NCBI GenBank assembly: GCA_007751475.1
Contig: CP036434.1
Coordinates: 1,488,001 to 1,552,000 of the forward strand
Direction: 5' to 3'
DNA length: 64,000 nucleotides
Source: Saltatorellus ferox
GTDB taxonomy: Bacteria > Planctomycetota > UBA1135 > GCA-002686595
The notes under the pieces were generated by a model that saw only the letters and a list, made by a program, of their open reading frames with translations, made no database searches and was not told the DNA's origin. The position numbers were made by a program, and so were the translations under genes. This document shows positions 17,436-26,858 of this stretch, piece by piece. Each line of letters begins with the position of its first letter. The stretch's first letter is position 1.

Positions 17436-19223
17436 CTATGGCAGGGCTCCGTTGCCCGAGCTCAGCGGGTCGGGCGGTGCGATGCGGATGGCCGTGAGGC
17501 AGAGCCCCACGACGAGCAGCACGACCAGGATCATCCTCAGGTCCATGAGGCGCTCAAACCAGGTGCGCGGCGGCAGACCGATCTGCCTGTCGAGACGCAT
17601 CAGAGCGGCGCGTCCCAGACCATGGAGGTAGGCCAACGGCTCCCTCCTGCCGATCCTCCCGAAGGCTCGGGTGCTGTAGCGAAGGTAGCCACGGAGCAAG
17701 TAGAGATCGACGGAGTCAGGGACGCCGAAGCGAGCCATCAGGAGGACCCCGGCGAGGGTGGAGTCGTCGAAGGAGGTCCTGAACTTCGCGGGGTCAGGGC
17801 TGAATCCGCCCACGCGCGCGAAGCGGAAGGGGCGCGCGTTCGCGATCCAGTGGTCGGCCACGAGCTGTCGCGCGGCCTGGCGACGCCCTTCGATGAGGTC
17901 GAGCCTGTCGAGCCGCTCGAGCAGCCGCAGGCAAGCCACGGCCTGCTGGAGGGCACCATGTTCGCCGCTGTTCGGCCAGTTCGCGAGGACCATCCGCGCG
18001 AGCGCCTCGCGCGCGGAGCCGTCGAGTTCCTCGGTGGCGAGCAGCATCAGGACGTCGAACTGCTGATAGATCGTCCGGCTGATCCCCTGCGGCTCTTCGC
18101 CCTCGATCGTGCGCTGGATATGGTCCTTCAGGGACTCGAGCCGTTCGCTCTGGTGCAGAGCGAGCTGCGCCCACTCGTTCGGCCCGATGAGGCCCATGGC
18201 GTCCGCGGACATCCAGACGACAGGGTGGACGCCGTCGGGCTCCCGTACCGCGTGCGCAACCTCACGCTCGAGGGGAACGCGGAACGAAGGGTGAACCGGG
18301 CGCTCGTCCACATCCGCCAGCGCCGTCGAGATGGCCGCCGCCTCTTTCCACCGAGCGAGATCGTGGACGTCGAGTTCGTAGCGCTCCCCCTGTTCTCGCA
18401 GGGAGTCGGGCGAGGAGTTCGTGATCCCCAGTGGGTTCCAGAACAGAGCGATCAGCACGATCCAAACGAGCATCGAGCCGATCCGGCCGCGCTGTCCGGT
18501 GATCGCGTGAATCGCGATGATGCCCGCCGCCAGAGGCACGATGGTCCAGGTCGCATGGAGCTTCTCCAGGCTCGCTCCGCCGAGCGGAGTCAGGAACCAG
18601 AATGCACCTCCCATGAGCAGAGCATCGAGCAGCGTGAGCGCCTGCTGCGCGACCTCCGCTCGGGTGACGCGGCCCGCCCTCGCCGAGACCCGAACCACCC
18701 AGACGAAGCTGAACATGCCGACGAGCAGCACCACGAGGATCGCGTCCGTGACCCTGACACCTCCGACCGCGAGGGCCACGAGGATCAGGAAATGCATGCC
18801 CAAGCTCAATGCGGTCAGCAGGAACCCGGATCGATCCTCGCCGGAGGAGCGCTCGGACTGCCGGTCGATGTCCATGCTCTTCTGGAGCGAGCGCTTTCCG
18901 AACACGAAGCCACCGAGCGCGGCGGCGAGCACGAGGAGCGGCCAGACGAGCGCCGCCGGAATCAGCTTCACGCCCGAGAGGTGAGCCGGCAGCAGGGCCG
19001 CGGCACGCGTCCAGGGCCTGGGGGACTCCGAGCGGGTGAAGGGTGCTGCCTCGTGGGTCGCGCTGCTCGTAGGGGCATCCCCATTCGCAGTGCGATCCGC
19101 GATGCGCCGGCGGAAAGCCTCTGCGTCCGGACGACGTCGTTCGAACAGCCCGAGCAGTTCGGCCTCGGTGATACCCATCCGCTTCTCGCGCGCGCTGTTC
19201 ACTTCTTCGTGATCTTGGGTCAT
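17436..19223 (-). CDS. Multi-pass membrane protein coupled to a sigma factor, anti-sigma candidate
   Basis: This is a 595-residue protein. Its start at 19223 overlaps the sigma-factor stop by ATGA. The cytoplasmic N-terminus of about 95 residues ('ITEAELLGLFERRRPDAEAFRRRI') is followed by some six hydrophobic segments between about residues 95 and 260 ('VWPLLVLAAALGGFVFG', 'FLLTALSLGMHFLILVALAV', 'AILVVLLVGMFSFVWVV', 'LLMGGAFWFLTPLGG'). A long soluble helical region comes next, and a last membrane segment lies near the end ('LMDLRMILVVLLVVGLCLTAI'). The gene pair suggests that the N-terminus holds the sigma factor at the membrane. No ZAS zinc motif is visible. The role as anti-sigma factor is inferred from gene order only. 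Confidence 0.78.
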   Translation of the reverse strand: MTQDHEEVNSAREKRMGITEAELLGLFERRRPDAEAFRRRIADRTANGDAPTSSATHEAAPFTRSESPRPWTRAAALLPAHLSGVKLIPAALVWPLLVLAAALGGFVFGKRSLQKSMDIDRQSERSSGEDRSGFLLTALSLGMHFLILVALAVGGVRVTDAILVVLLVGMFSFVWVVRVSARAGRVTRAEVAQQALTLLDALLMGGAFWFLTPLGGASLEKLHATWTIVPLAAGIIAIHAITGQRGRIGSMLVWIVLIALFWNPLGITNSSPDSLREQGERYELDVHDLARWKEAAAISTALADVDERPVHPSFRVPLEREVAHAVREPDGVHPVVWMSADAMGLIGPNEWAQLALHQSERLESLKDHIQRTIEGEEPQGISRTIYQQFDVLMLLATEELDGSAREALARMVLANWPNSGEHGALQQAVACLRLLERLDRLDLIEGRRQAARQLVADHWIANARPFRFARVGGFSPDPAKFRTSFDDSTLAGVLLMARFGVPDSVDLYLLRGYLRYSTRAFGRIGRREPLAYLHGLGRAALMRLDRQIGLPPRTWFERLMDLRMILVVLLVVGLCLTAIRIAPPDPLSSGNGALP

Positions 19224-19753
19224 GCCGTCACCTCCTCTTTGCGCACCTGGTGCACCTTGACGCGCAGCGCCTTGCGCGCCTGGTAGAGCCGCGCTTCCAC
19301 GGCCTTCGGCGTCAGCCCTAGCAGCGCCGCGACCTCCGCCGCGGACGTCTCCTCGAGGTAGTACATCCGGAGCACCGTCTGGTGCTCGGGCTTGAGTCGA
19401 GCGAACCCCAGGGCGAGATGCTCCCGCCGTTCGTCTGGCTCCTCCTCGGGAGCCGCGGGCTCCGGCCGCTCCGCCGAAAGGGTCGGAAGGCGCCGAAGCC
19501 GGCGCTGCTGCGCGCCTCTCAGTCGGAACGCGATGCCCTTGAGCCAGGCCCCGGCCGCCCCGAGGTCCTGGGGGTCGCCCCGGAACCGCTCCCGTCCGAC
19601 CCAGGCCTCGGCGAACGCGTCCACAGCGAGCTCCTCCGCCGCCGCCCAGTCCGAGCCCCACGACGCCAGGAGGCCGACGAGCGGCCCGCGAAAGGCGTCG
19701 ATCCAGCGCTCGAAATCGGCCTCCGTGACCATCTGTGGCGGGTTCTTGCTCAT
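19220..19753 (-). CDS. ECF-type RNA polymerase sigma factor
   Basis: This 177-residue sigma-70 family protein has region 2 around residues 12-80 ('DFERWIDAFRGPLVGLLASW', 'AEELAVDAFAEAW') and region 4 around 115-170 ('FARLKPEHQTVLRMYYLEET', 'SAAEVAALLGLTPKAVEARL'). The usual helix-turn-helix is intact. The linker between them is rich in Pro and Glu. It overlaps the downstream multi-TM gene by ATGA. Together they form a sigma/partner pair that presumably responds to envelope signals. The regulon is unknown. Confidence 0.92.
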   Translation of the reverse strand: MSKNPPQMVTEADFERWIDAFRGPLVGLLASWGSDWAAAEELAVDAFAEAWVGRERFRGDPQDLGAAGAWLKGIAFRLRGAQQRRLRRLPTLSAERPEPAAPEEEPDERREHLALGFARLKPEHQTVLRMYYLEETSAAEVAALLGLTPKAVEARLYQARKALRVKVHQVRKEEVTA

Positions 19754-20048
19754 CCTCGGTGGTCATTGTCCCGGGAGCGCGGACTCACGCAGACTTATCC
19801 GGACTTTTTGCCGCCCGCAAAGAAGTGGGCGCCCGCTGCACTCGCTCGCGCCCTGACCTCCCGTTGAACGGTTCACCACGGATTCCTGACCGGACGCTGA
19901 TCGGACCCTCGCGATCCCTTGAACGGGTCCTGACGCGTACCTGGAACAACTCTCCCCGTTCGAACGGGATCCAGGCTCAGTGGAGCCGACCCCTCGGCGT
20001 TCTATCGTGGAAGCGACGCGCTTCCCGCATCTCGCACTCCCAGGAATC

Positions 20049-21941
20049 ATGTTCTCCTCCAGGTCCGCCTCTCTATTCACCGCCTCTCTCTTCCTCGCGC
20101 TCAGCGCGAGCGCGGACGCCCAGATCGTCCGTGACGCCGCTCGCATCAACACGAACGGCCTCAATCTCAACGGCGCCAACTCCCAGGACGGCGTCGCTCT
20201 CGCCGCGCAGGGCAGCCGCGTCTACGCGGTCTGGGCCGAGCAGTTCGCCACGAACAGCGGAACCCAGGACATCTACCTTGCACGCTCGGTCGACGACGGT
20301 CTGAGCTTCGACGCGCCCGTCCGCGTGGACCTCGGCGACGCGGAGAACGCGACGGACTCCGACTTCGCGAAGATCGCGGTGGCGGACAACGGGAACCTCG
20401 TCGTCGTGTGGGAGGAGAAGCGCGATGCCGCGGCCCAGTCGTCCGGCAATGAAGACATCTTCTACAACCTGTCGACCGACGGTGGATTGACCTGGATGGC
20501 GGCTTCGCTGCCGCTGAACACGAACACCGCGGGCGCGGATATCACGAGCGACATCGATCGCATCTGGCTCGCTGCCTCGGGGAACACCTTCCACGTCACC
20601 TGGGAAGAGGACGCGATCGCCGGCGCTGGCGGCGCGGAAGAGGTCGTTTACACGCGCTCGACGGACGCGGGACTCACCTGGTCGACGCCGGTCATCGTCA
20701 GCCCGGCGACGGGGACCGATGACGTCGATGATCCCAAGGTCGCTGCCGATGGCGACCTCGTCATCATCACCTACGTCGACGTCAACGACGACCTCGCGGT
20801 CGTTCGCTCGACCGACGGCGGCGCGACGTTCAGCGCTCCGTTCATCGCGGAGTCCGATCTTTCGGGCAACGTCGACGAGCCGCAGCTCGAGGTCAAGGGC
20901 CAGACGGTCCTCATCGGCTGGAACGAGGAAGACCCGAACACGCCCGCCGGCGAAGGTGTCCACTGCGTCGTGTCCCAGGACGGCGGCCTCACGTGGCTTC
21001 CCGAAGTGACGCTTTCGCTCCAGCATGAGATCGTCGCGGGCTCGGACACGGACATTCCGCAGGTCTTCATCGAGAGCGCGGACGAGCTCTACGTCGTCTA
21101 CGACGAGGACAGCCAGGCCATCGCGGCCGGCATGGCGGGCGGCTCGGGCGCGAACAACTGCTATCTCGCTTACAGCAAGGACGGCGGCGCGACCTGGACG
21201 AGCGACGTTCCGATCAGCCTCGGCACGGTCGCGAACCGTCCCGAGATCGTCGTGACCGCCGGCGTCGTCGTGGTGAACGCCGAGCTCGATGCGAACGGCG
21301 CCAACACGCTCGCCTTTTTCGTTTCCGAGGACGGTGGCGCCAGCTTCCTGCCGCTCCTGAACGTCCCGAGCAGCGGACCGGACTCGGACTTCGTGGATCG
21401 CAACGAGTGCACCTACATGGTGGTTTCGGAAGCCACGAACTCGATCACGATCGGCTACCTCGATAACTCGACGGGCGCGAACGAGGTCTACGCGGCGGGC
21501 CTCACGCTGATCAGGAACATCGGCACCGCCTACTGCACCGTGATCACGAACTCGACCGGCACCGGCGCGCGCCTTCTGGCCAACGGTAGCCAAGAGGCAG
21601 CCGCCAACGACTTCACGCTTTCCGCCGTCGACATGCCCGAGAACACCTTCGGCGTGTTCCTCGCCAGCCTGACCAGCGACTTCAGCGCCAACCCGGGCGG
21701 CAGCGCCGGCAACCTCTGCATCGGGCCCAACTTCGGCCGCGGCGTCGGTGGCGCGATCGTGAGCAGCGGTGCTGCGGGTACGTTCACGCTGGCGGCGGAT
21801 CTGACGGCGATCCCGACGGCGACCGGCCCGATGGCGGTGACAGCGGGCGACCGCGTCTACTTCCAGGCCTGGTTCCGTGACTCGGTGAACGGCGCGACGA
21901 CGTCGAACTTCTCGAACGGCCTGCTGCTCGTCTTCGAGTAG
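20049..21941 (+). CDS. Secreted Asp-box (sialidase-like) repeat protein with shared C-terminal module
   Basis: This is a 630-residue exported protein. The ATG at 20049 opens a signal peptide (MFSSRSASLFTASLFLALSASADAQ); the upstream in-frame ATG at 19980 would bury it. At least seven Asp-box motifs (SxDxGxTW) are visible: 'SVDDGLSF', 'STDGGLTW', 'STDAGLTW', 'STDGGATF', 'SQDGGLTW', 'SKDGGATW' and 'SEDGGASF'. They are spaced about 50-70 residues apart, as in six- or seven-bladed sialidase-type propellers. The arginine triad of true sialidases is not evident, so enzymatic activity is doubtful. The C-terminal 125 residues are a very typical copy of the shared module ('CTVITNSTGTG', 'NDFTLSAVDMP', 'NLCIGPNFGR', 'VYFQAWFRDS', 'LLLVFE'). 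Confidence 0.88.
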   Translation: MFSSRSASLFTASLFLALSASADAQIVRDAARINTNGLNLNGANSQDGVALAAQGSRVYAVWAEQFATNSGTQDIYLARSVDDGLSFDAPVRVDLGDAENATDSDFAKIAVADNGNLVVVWEEKRDAAAQSSGNEDIFYNLSTDGGLTWMAASLPLNTNTAGADITSDIDRIWLAASGNTFHVTWEEDAIAGAGGAEEVVYTRSTDAGLTWSTPVIVSPATGTDDVDDPKVAADGDLVIITYVDVNDDLAVVRSTDGGATFSAPFIAESDLSGNVDEPQLEVKGQTVLIGWNEEDPNTPAGEGVHCVVSQDGGLTWLPEVTLSLQHEIVAGSDTDIPQVFIESADELYVVYDEDSQAIAAGMAGGSGANNCYLAYSKDGGATWTSDVPISLGTVANRPEIVVTAGVVVVNAELDANGANTLAFFVSEDGGASFLPLLNVPSSGPDSDFVDRNECTYMVVSEATNSITIGYLDNSTGANEVYAAGLTLIRNIGTAYCTVITNSTGTGARLLANGSQEAAANDFTLSAVDMPENTFGVFLASLTSDFSANPGGSAGNLCIGPNFGRGVGGAIVSSGAAGTFTLAADLTAIPTATGPMAVTAGDRVYFQAWFRDSVNGATTSNFSNGLLLVFE

Positions 21942-22020
21942 GGAGCGTTCGGTGACCTCGGCCAGGACCGAGAGCGTTGCGGCGGTGGCGCTGGCTTTGT
22001 TGCAGAATCCGAGGTAGGAA

Positions 22021-22036
22021 TCTCCGGCACCGGAGA
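22021..22036. promoter_or_regulatory. Perfect inverted repeat just upstream of the sigma-fusion gene
   Basis: TCTCCGG-CA-CCGGAGA is a perfect 7-bp inverted repeat with a 2-nt centre, 11 nt before the ATG at 22048. It overlaps the expected translation initiation region and could be an operator or a hairpin that limits translation. The role is inferred only from position and symmetry. Confidence 0.35.
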
Positions 22037-22047
22037 CTCCTCCGGCG

Positions 22048-24519
22048 ATGGGACACAACAGAGGCAGCGCGATCAGGATCGAAGAACTCGTCGAGCAACG
22101 TGACTGGGCGGTGAAGCTCGCCCACAGCCTCGTCGGCGAGCGAGGGGAGCCCGAGGCCTTGGCCCAGGATGCCCTGACCGCCGCGTGGCTTCGGCCGCCA
22201 GGGGACATCCGGGACCTGCGCGCCTGGCTCGGAGCGCTCCTGCGGCGGCGGGCTGCGACGGCGTTTCGAGCCACCGGCCGCCGTGCGGAGCACGAGGCGG
22301 GGGCCGCGCGAACGGTCGACGACGAGGCGACCGACAGCGTTCTCATCCGTGCGGACATGCATCGACGGCTGGTGGAGCATGTGCTGGCGTTGCCCGAGCC
22401 CGAGGCACGTGTGCTACTTCGGCGGTACTTCGACGGCCAGAGTCCCGCGCGGATCGCACGGGATGAGGGCTGCGCCGTTTCGACGATCCACAATCGGTTG
22501 ACGCGGGCGCGGCAAGAGCTGCGCGCACGGCTCGATCGGGACGGCGGGCATCCGCACTGGATGAGCGCGCTGACGCCGGTCCCGGTGCGGATGGTCGGCC
22601 GCAGCGCGATGGTGGGGGCGGCGCCGCGGATGCTGGCGGTGGGGCTCAAGTCTGCACTTGCAGCCGGGTTCGCTGTCGCCGCAGTGCTGGCACTGGTCAT
22701 CGTTCGCGCCCCAGAGGGCGGGTCAGAAGGCTCGCGACCGATCGCCACCGGTGGCCTTACTCTCATGGAGGCGTTGGATCCGGAGCAGACACTCCACGGC
22801 GTCGCGACGATCGGGCGACCGATCGCCAAGCCGCAGCGCGAGGCGATCGTCGTCCCCGAGGCGCTCGCGCGCCCGGACGACGGCTTGTTCCACGGTCGGC
22901 TGGTGGAGCGAGTGGGTGAGGAGCTGCGACCACTGAAGGGCGACGCCTCGATTCGTCTCGCGTCGTCGGCCGACGTCGAGATCGAAGCGCGTGAAGGGCA
23001 ACCGGACGAGCTTTTGCTCACGAGTTTCCTCGGGGACAGGAGCGACGAGTTCCTGTCGGTGGCGCTGGAGGGCGAGCCCTGCGCTGTACTTGATGGAGCG
23101 TGGTCGATGCCGATTCCTGAAGCCGACCTCGTGGTCATGGACGTGGATCACGAAGGGCGTCGCTATCGGCCCGTGGGCTCTCGGGTCGTTCCCGCCGGGA
23201 CGGCCACCTTGACGATGCAGGTCGAGCGAATTCGCAACGGGTCCCTGACCGTGCTCGACGATCGAGGCCGGCCCATCACCACTGGAATCGACGTTCGTGT
23301 CGCGGTCGAAGTGCCCATGGGCCGACGGATTCGTATGACCTTGATGCCCTTCTCCATCGCGGTGGGTGGAAGTTCGCCCCCGGTGGCACCTGACCTGCAC
23401 CAACCTGGCCAGAAGGCCGGCTGGCTGGCCAGGGACGCCTCGAGTCCAGTGGCCGTGCTTCCCTCCGATTACCAGCGAGTGCTCTGGGTCGGAAAGGCCG
23501 GTCATCAGTGGGAGAAGCTGAACTGGCCGGTCGGTTCTCCCTCCGCTGAAGTCACTCTCCGGGGGATGGGGGGACTGGAGATCGAGGTGCTGAACCGCCA
23601 GGAGGCAGGCGGGCTCTATCAGCTCTACCTGGTCCGAGGTCGCGAAAATGCGGCCTACTGGGACAGCGTGAGAAGAAACGGAATCTATCGGGCTGACGGT
23701 ATCGGTTCAGGTCGTCATGACCTCATCGTGCACAGGAAGAGGGCCTCGCGCATCAAGCTGGTTCATCGCCAACCCGTGGACATCGTCCCGGGGCAGGTCA
23801 CGCAGGTGATGCTCGACCTCGCCAGCCTTGTCAAGGAGTCCCCGGAGGGCGAGTGGGTCGATCTCGCTCCCCCGGCGGTTTCGGAGGAACAGGTCCTGGA
23901 GCTTGGCCTTGCCGAGCTGGAGGTCGTCGAGGTGCCGAGAGGGTCGGTCACGGAGACGCCGTTCCATGAACAGCTTCAATGGCGCCATGCCGACGACGCA
24001 CCGGACCCGAGCGCCACGCCGTTCGACACGTGGAACGGCACGCTCAGCGGCCCCGGAAAGTGGACGGTTCGCTGCGCCCCGGGGACGGTCGTCCTGCAGG
24101 TGGCCGACTCCAACGGGAAACCAGTCGGGAGCGCTGTGGCGGTGCAGGCCGCTTCCGGATTTCAGCGCGTGGAGGTGGAGGTGGATCCGGCGAAGACGTT
24201 GGCTCTCGGCTTTCGTATCCGGAACGTCCCCGAGGAGGAGTACTGGGACCTTGTGGGGGAGCTGAGGCGCGCGTTCGACCGTGCGCTGCTTCACTCCGGA
24301 TCTTCGGATCGGCCGGTGCTCAGCTTCCGTCAGCTTACCGAGGGGCTCGGGCGGCAGGCCGTCGAGGGCTTCGTGGCGGTCAGCGAGCCCGGGACTCTCA
24401 CCCTCGAGCTGGCGCCGGAGCGGAGGGAACGGCTTCCGGGTCTCCCTCGCAAGATCGAGATCGAGCGCGGAGAACCCGTGACGATCCGGGCCTGCTGGGT
24501 GGACCGTTCGCCGAGGTAG
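22048..24519 (+). CDS. ECF sigma factor fused to a membrane anchor and large extracytoplasmic region
   Basis: This is one 823-residue polypeptide. Residues 10-85 look like sigma region 2 ('EELVEQRDWAVKLAHSLVG', 'EALAQDALTAAWL', 'DLRAWLGALLRRRAATAF'). Residues 105-165 are region 4 with its helix-turn-helix ('LPEPEARVLLRRYFDG', 'SPARIARDEGCAVSTIHNRL'). A single membrane segment follows at about 200-219 ('LKSALAAGFAVAAVLALVIV'). The remaining 600 residues are beta-rich and presumably outside the cytoplasm, with carboxypeptidase-regulatory-like patches such as 'LTVLDDRGRPITTGIDVRV' and 'VVLQVADSNGKPVGSAVAV'. Fusions of ECF sigma factors with C-terminal sensor regions are known in Planctomycetes. 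How such a tethered factor reaches promoters, by proteolysis or by loop reach, cannot be told from the sequence. Confidence 0.85.
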   Translation: MGHNRGSAIRIEELVEQRDWAVKLAHSLVGERGEPEALAQDALTAAWLRPPGDIRDLRAWLGALLRRRAATAFRATGRRAEHEAGAARTVDDEATDSVLIRADMHRRLVEHVLALPEPEARVLLRRYFDGQSPARIARDEGCAVSTIHNRLTRARQELRARLDRDGGHPHWMSALTPVPVRMVGRSAMVGAAPRMLAVGLKSALAAGFAVAAVLALVIVRAPEGGSEGSRPIATGGLTLMEALDPEQTLHGVATIGRPIAKPQREAIVVPEALARPDDGLFHGRLVERVGEELRPLKGDASIRLASSADVEIEAREGQPDELLLTSFLGDRSDEFLSVALEGEPCAVLDGAWSMPIPEADLVVMDVDHEGRRYRPVGSRVVPAGTATLTMQVERIRNGSLTVLDDRGRPITTGIDVRVAVEVPMGRRIRMTLMPFSIAVGGSSPPVAPDLHQPGQKAGWLARDASSPVAVLPSDYQRVLWVGKAGHQWEKLNWPVGSPSAEVTLRGMGGLEIEVLNRQEAGGLYQLYLVRGRENAAYWDSVRRNGIYRADGIGSGRHDLIVHRKRASRIKLVHRQPVDIVPGQVTQVMLDLASLVKESPEGEWVDLAPPAVSEEQVLELGLAELEVVEVPRGSVTETPFHEQLQWRHADDAPDPSATPFDTWNGTLSGPGKWTVRCAPGTVVLQVADSNGKPVGSAVAVQAASGFQRVEVEVDPAKTLALGFRIRNVPEEEYWDLVGELRRAFDRALLHSGSSDRPVLSFRQLTEGLGRQAVEGFVAVSEPGTLTLELAPERRERLPGLPRKIEIERGEPVTIRACWVDRSPR

Positions 24520-24665
24520 ATCGGCGGCGCGCTCCGACGGCTCCATCCTCGTTGGCGGACGAGTAGACGATGGAATGGAAGAAGCGCTGCTCGGCGCGGC
24601 GAGCCAGCTCGGGCGCGTTTCCCCCCTGGCCAGCTCGCCTCTCATGCATCACCGCGGACGAAGGA

Positions 24666-26492
24666 TCAGACGGCGGCCGTCTTCTTCTTGTCCCGCTTCC
24701 GCGCGTTCTCGTCGAGGAGACGCTTGCGCAGGCGCAGGTTCTTCGGCGTCACCTCGAGGAGTTCGTCGTCCTCGACGTACTCGAGCGACTCCTCCAGGGA
24801 CATGATCTTCGCGGGCGTGATCTTGGCGTTCTCGTCGCGGCCGGAAGCACGCATGTTGGTGAGCTTCTTCGCGCGGCAGACGTTGAGTTCGAGGTCGCCG
24901 TCGCGGTTGTTCTCACCGACGATCATGCCGCCGTAGACCGACGTGCCGACCAGGGTGAAGAACGTTCCACGGTCCTGCAGGCCGTCGAGGGCGTAGGCGA
25001 CGACGTCGCCCGCGCGGTCTGAGACCAGGACGCCGTTCGTGCGGCGCGGGATCGTGCCGCCGTCCTTCTCCCAGGACTCGAAGACGTGGCTGAGCACGGC
25101 CTCGCCCTGGCTGAGGGTCAGGAGGGCCGTCCGCGCGCCGATGAGGCCCCGCGCCGGGATCTTGAACTCCAGACGGGCGAGGGCGCCCGAGGAGTCCATG
25201 TGGATCATCTCACCGCGGCGACGGCCGAGGTACTCGATGATGCGGCCCGCGTTCTCCGAAGGCACTTCGATGCTCGCGCGCTCGTACGGCTCGCAGCGCA
25301 CGCCGTCGACTTCCTTGAGGATGACGTGCGGCTTCCCGACGGCGAACTCGAAGCCCTCGCGGCGCATGTTCTCGATGAGCACGGAAAGGTGCATGACGCC
25401 CCGGCCCTTGACCTCGAACGCATCCGCCGAGTCCGTCTTGGCGAGCTGGAGCGCCACGTCGCGGGTGGCTTCCTTCTCGAGGCGAGCGAGGATCTGGCGG
25501 CTCGTCACGAAGTCGCCCTCCTGGCCCGCGAACGGCGAGTTGTTGACGTAGAACACCATGGAGATGGTGGGCTCGTCCATGGCGATCGCCGGGAGCGGCT
25601 CGACGTGGTCGGGATGGCACAGGGTGTCACCGATCCCGAGTTCCTCGATACCGGTCACGATCGCGATGTCGCCGCAGAGCACTTCCTCGGTGGCGACGCG
25701 GTTCAGACCCTCGTAGCGGAAAAGCTTCTTCGGCGTCACGGCGATCGTCTTCTGACGATCGGGGTGCGCAAGGGCGTAGCGCTTGCCGACGCGCAGCGTG
25801 CCGCGCTCGACGCGACCGACGGCGATACGGCCGAGGAAGTCGTCGTGGTCCAGGGTCGTGGCCTGGAAGCGGACCGGGGCGGTCGGGTCCGTGTCGAGGG
25901 CGGGCACCTCCGAGAGGATCAGGTCGAACAGCGGCTTGAGGTTGCCGCCCGTGTCCTTCGGATCGAGCGAGGCCCACCCGTCGCGGCCGGAGCCGTAGAC
26001 GACCGGGAACTCGAGCTGCTCGTCGCTCGCGCCGAGTTCCACGAACAGGTCGAAGACCTCGTTCAGGACCTCTTCGTGGCGCTCGTCCGGACGGTCGATC
26101 TTGTTGACCATCACGATGGCCTTCAGCTTGTGCTCGAAGGCCTTGCGGAGGACGAAGCGCGTCTGGGGCATCGGGCCCTCGAAGGCGTCGACGAGGAGGA
26201 GCACGGCGTCGGCCATGTTCAGCGTCCGCTCGACCTGGCCGCCGAAGTCGGCGTGGCCCGGCGTGTCGACGATGTTGATCCGCGTGCCCTCGTACTGGAT
26301 CGAGGTGTTCTTCGCGAGGATCGTGATCCCCCGCTCGCGCTCCTGGGGGTTGGAGTCCATGGCGCGTTCGGCGACGTGCTGGTTCTCGCGGAACGTCCCC
26401 GCGAAGCGGAACATGGCGTCGACGAGCGTGGTCTTGCCATGGTCGACGTGGGCGACGATGGCGAGGTTCTTGATGGTAGGGGCGGCGGACAT
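24666..26492 (-). CDS. typA: Ribosome-associated GTPase BipA/TypA
   Basis: This is a 608-residue translational GTPase, of normal length for the family. G1 is '[10 protein letters not shown]' (residues 14-23), switch I '[12 protein letters not shown]', G3 '[10 protein letters not shown]' and G4 'NKIDRP'. Then come the EF-Tu-like domain II ('[19 protein letters not shown]'), the EF-G-like domains ('[20 protein letters not shown]') and the family-specific C-terminal domain ('[20 protein letters not shown]', '[13 protein letters not shown]', '[19 protein letters not shown]'). BipA binds the ribosome and supports growth under stress and in the cold. The gene is monocistronic, facing away from the two-component system across a 366-bp intergenic region. 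Confidence 0.97.
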   Translation of the reverse strand: MSAAPTIKNLAIVAHVDHGKTTLVDAMFRFAGTFRENQHVAERAMDSNPQERERGITILAKNTSIQYEGTRINIVDTPGHADFGGQVERTLNMADAVLLLVDAFEGPMPQTRFVLRKAFEHKLKAIVMVNKIDRPDERHEEVLNEVFDLFVELGASDEQLEFPVVYGSGRDGWASLDPKDTGGNLKPLFDLILSEVPALDTDPTAPVRFQATTLDHDDFLGRIAVGRVERGTLRVGKRYALAHPDRQKTIAVTPKKLFRYEGLNRVATEEVLCGDIAIVTGIEELGIGDTLCHPDHVEPLPAIAMDEPTISMVFYVNNSPFAGQEGDFVTSRQILARLEKEATRDVALQLAKTDSADAFEVKGRGVMHLSVLIENMRREGFEFAVGKPHVILKEVDGVRCEPYERASIEVPSENAGRIIEYLGRRRGEMIHMDSSGALARLEFKIPARGLIGARTALLTLSQGEAVLSHVFESWEKDGGTIPRRTNGVLVSDRAGDVVAYALDGLQDRGTFFTLVGTSVYGGMIVGENNRDGDLELNVCRAKKLTNMRASGRDENAKITPAKIMSLEESLEYVEDDELLEVTPKNLRLRKRLLDENARKRDKKKTAAV

Positions 26493-26858
26493 GACGGAAG
26501 CAGTGAGGCACCCTTGGGGGCCAGAAGTAGGGACGGGAAGGTGCAGGCGTCGAGCCTTCTATGGACTCTTCCCAGGGAGCTTCCTGGAGTCATCGCCGAT
26601 GTTTGGCGTCCCCTGAAGCCCTTTTGAAGCGCAACAGAATAATCCCGCCTACCGCTGGCGGGAATGAACAGAATGCCGTCCTTGTGAAAAGAGGGCGAAG
26701 TCTCCTGCCTCCGGCTCCCCGTCCGAGGCACGCCACCGGGGTTCTGGGACCCCTTACAGCAGTGTAAAGCGCCCTGTGGATCGCTCCGGCACGCCTCATC
26801 CAGGAGCGGACCTTTGGTCCGTCCGGTCCGCTGCCGCTGTGCTATCAATGGAGCTGCC
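26493..26858. promoter_or_regulatory. Divergent intergenic region, 366 bp, with small hairpins
   Basis: This region separates typA (minus) from the response regulator gene (plus) and must hold both promoters. Its middle is less GC-rich than its surroundings (about 26630-26700). Visible symmetric sites are TCCCGCC/GGCGGGA at 26643-26663 with a 7-nt loop, a GGGGT/ACCCC pair near 26740-26756, and CGGACC-TTT-GGTCCG near 26806-26821. The last lies about 40 bp before the regulator start and could be an operator. An 'ACAGAAT' heptamer occurs on either side of the first hairpin. No small ORF is convincing. Confidence 0.4.

Noticed and set aside
20049..21941. Active sialidase
   Set aside because: Asp boxes are present, but the catalytic Arg triad and the Tyr/Glu pair are not evident, and the spacing suits a generic propeller.
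20073..23138. 1021-residue minus-strand open frame opposite two genes
   Set aside because: It is antisense to the Asp-box secreted protein and the sigma fusion, both of which have coherent domains and signal or membrane segments. The frame is Arg/Val/Asp-rich without any family motif, as expected from GC-rich third positions.
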